Below are positions 63,960 to 64,000 of a stretch of DNA of 64,000 bases, in pieces. The notes beneath the pieces were generated by a model. The model ran no database searches. It was not told the DNA's origin and saw nothing but the letters and a program-made list of their open reading frames with translations. A program made the translations under genes and the position numbers. The stretch lies in NCBI GenBank assembly GCA_964057225.1, contig OZ059897.1:8184001-8248000 (forward strand). Reading direction: 5' to 3'. The stretch comes from Auanema rhodensis (taxonomy: Eukaryota; Nematoda; Chromadorea; Rhabditida; Rhabditidae). Each line of letters begins with the position of its first letter. The first letter of the stretch is position 1.

Positions 63960-64000
63960 GTATGCTTTTTCCAGAAAGCGATCATTTTCACATAAATTTA
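63960..64000 (+). other. Intron at the right edge
   Basis: Begins GTATGC directly after the eleventh astacin exon; the next exon is outside the window. Confidence 0.7.

Overview
This is eukaryotic DNA from an AT-rich nematode. The evidence is many short introns (mostly 45-60 bp) with GT..TTTCAG-type borders, several start codons lying directly behind a 3' splice site as expected for spliced-leader trans-splicing, an array of transthyretin-like (TTR) genes, a nematode-type nuclear hormone receptor (P-box CKACAAFF), an astacin metalloprotease, and a gene trio (mrps-16, IL-17 receptor, zinc finger) that I recall from C. elegans cosmid F56D1. The species cannot be named from this sequence. Exon borders were placed by reading frame, splice consensus and homologue memory, so single-base errors are possible.

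Layout. 1-5 kb: a proline-rich protein with an EVH1-ligand motif (minus, 3' end unresolved). 5.3-10.7 kb: mitochondrial glycine decarboxylase in 26 exons (minus). 11.5-13.1 kb: a RanBP3-like nuclear transport factor (minus). A divergent 0.54-kb promoter then separates it from a plus-strand cluster at 13.6-18.9 kb: mitochondrial ribosomal protein S16, an IL-17-receptor-like SEFIR protein starting inside the S16 stop codon, and a C2H2 zinc-finger protein 124 bp further on. 19.0-20.6 kb: PACRG, convergent (minus). 21.2-24.7 kb: a Cys-loop anion-channel subunit lacking its N-terminal exon(s) here (minus). 24.7-33.8 kb: about 9 kb without recognisable genes, purine-rich on the plus strand and full of GA microsatellites; it probably holds the channel gene's first intron and promoter. 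33.8-36.3 kb: nuclear hormone receptor (minus). 36.3-39.1 kb: intergenic with more GA repeats. 39.1-40.7 kb: DHRS1-type short-chain dehydrogenase (plus). 41.4-47.6 kb: four TTR-like secreted proteins in tandem (plus). 47.9-48.6 kb: TTC36 (plus). 48.7-51.3 kb: MTO1 (minus). 52.1-55.1 kb: procollagen lysyl hydroxylase/LET-268 (minus). 57.5-59.1 kb: sulfotransferase-like protein (minus). 59.8-62.1 kb: nucleostemin/GNL3 (plus). 62.3 kb to the right edge: an astacin with an EGF-like module, cut by the window end.

Most genes are unrelated housekeeping or secretory functions. Functional themes are mitochondrial translation and metabolism (GLDC, MRPS16, MTO1), extracellular matrix and secretion (LET-268, astacin, TTRs) and signalling (IL-17R, channel, NHR). 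No CRISPR, rRNA or tRNA gene and no intact transposon was seen. The most interesting signals are the S16/IL-17R start-stop overlap in a seemingly conserved operon, a perfect palindrome with two FOXO-type sites in the divergent promoter, a perfect palindrome with two CACGTG boxes in a glycine decarboxylase intron, three GC-AG introns, and the 8-kb purine-skewed gene desert.
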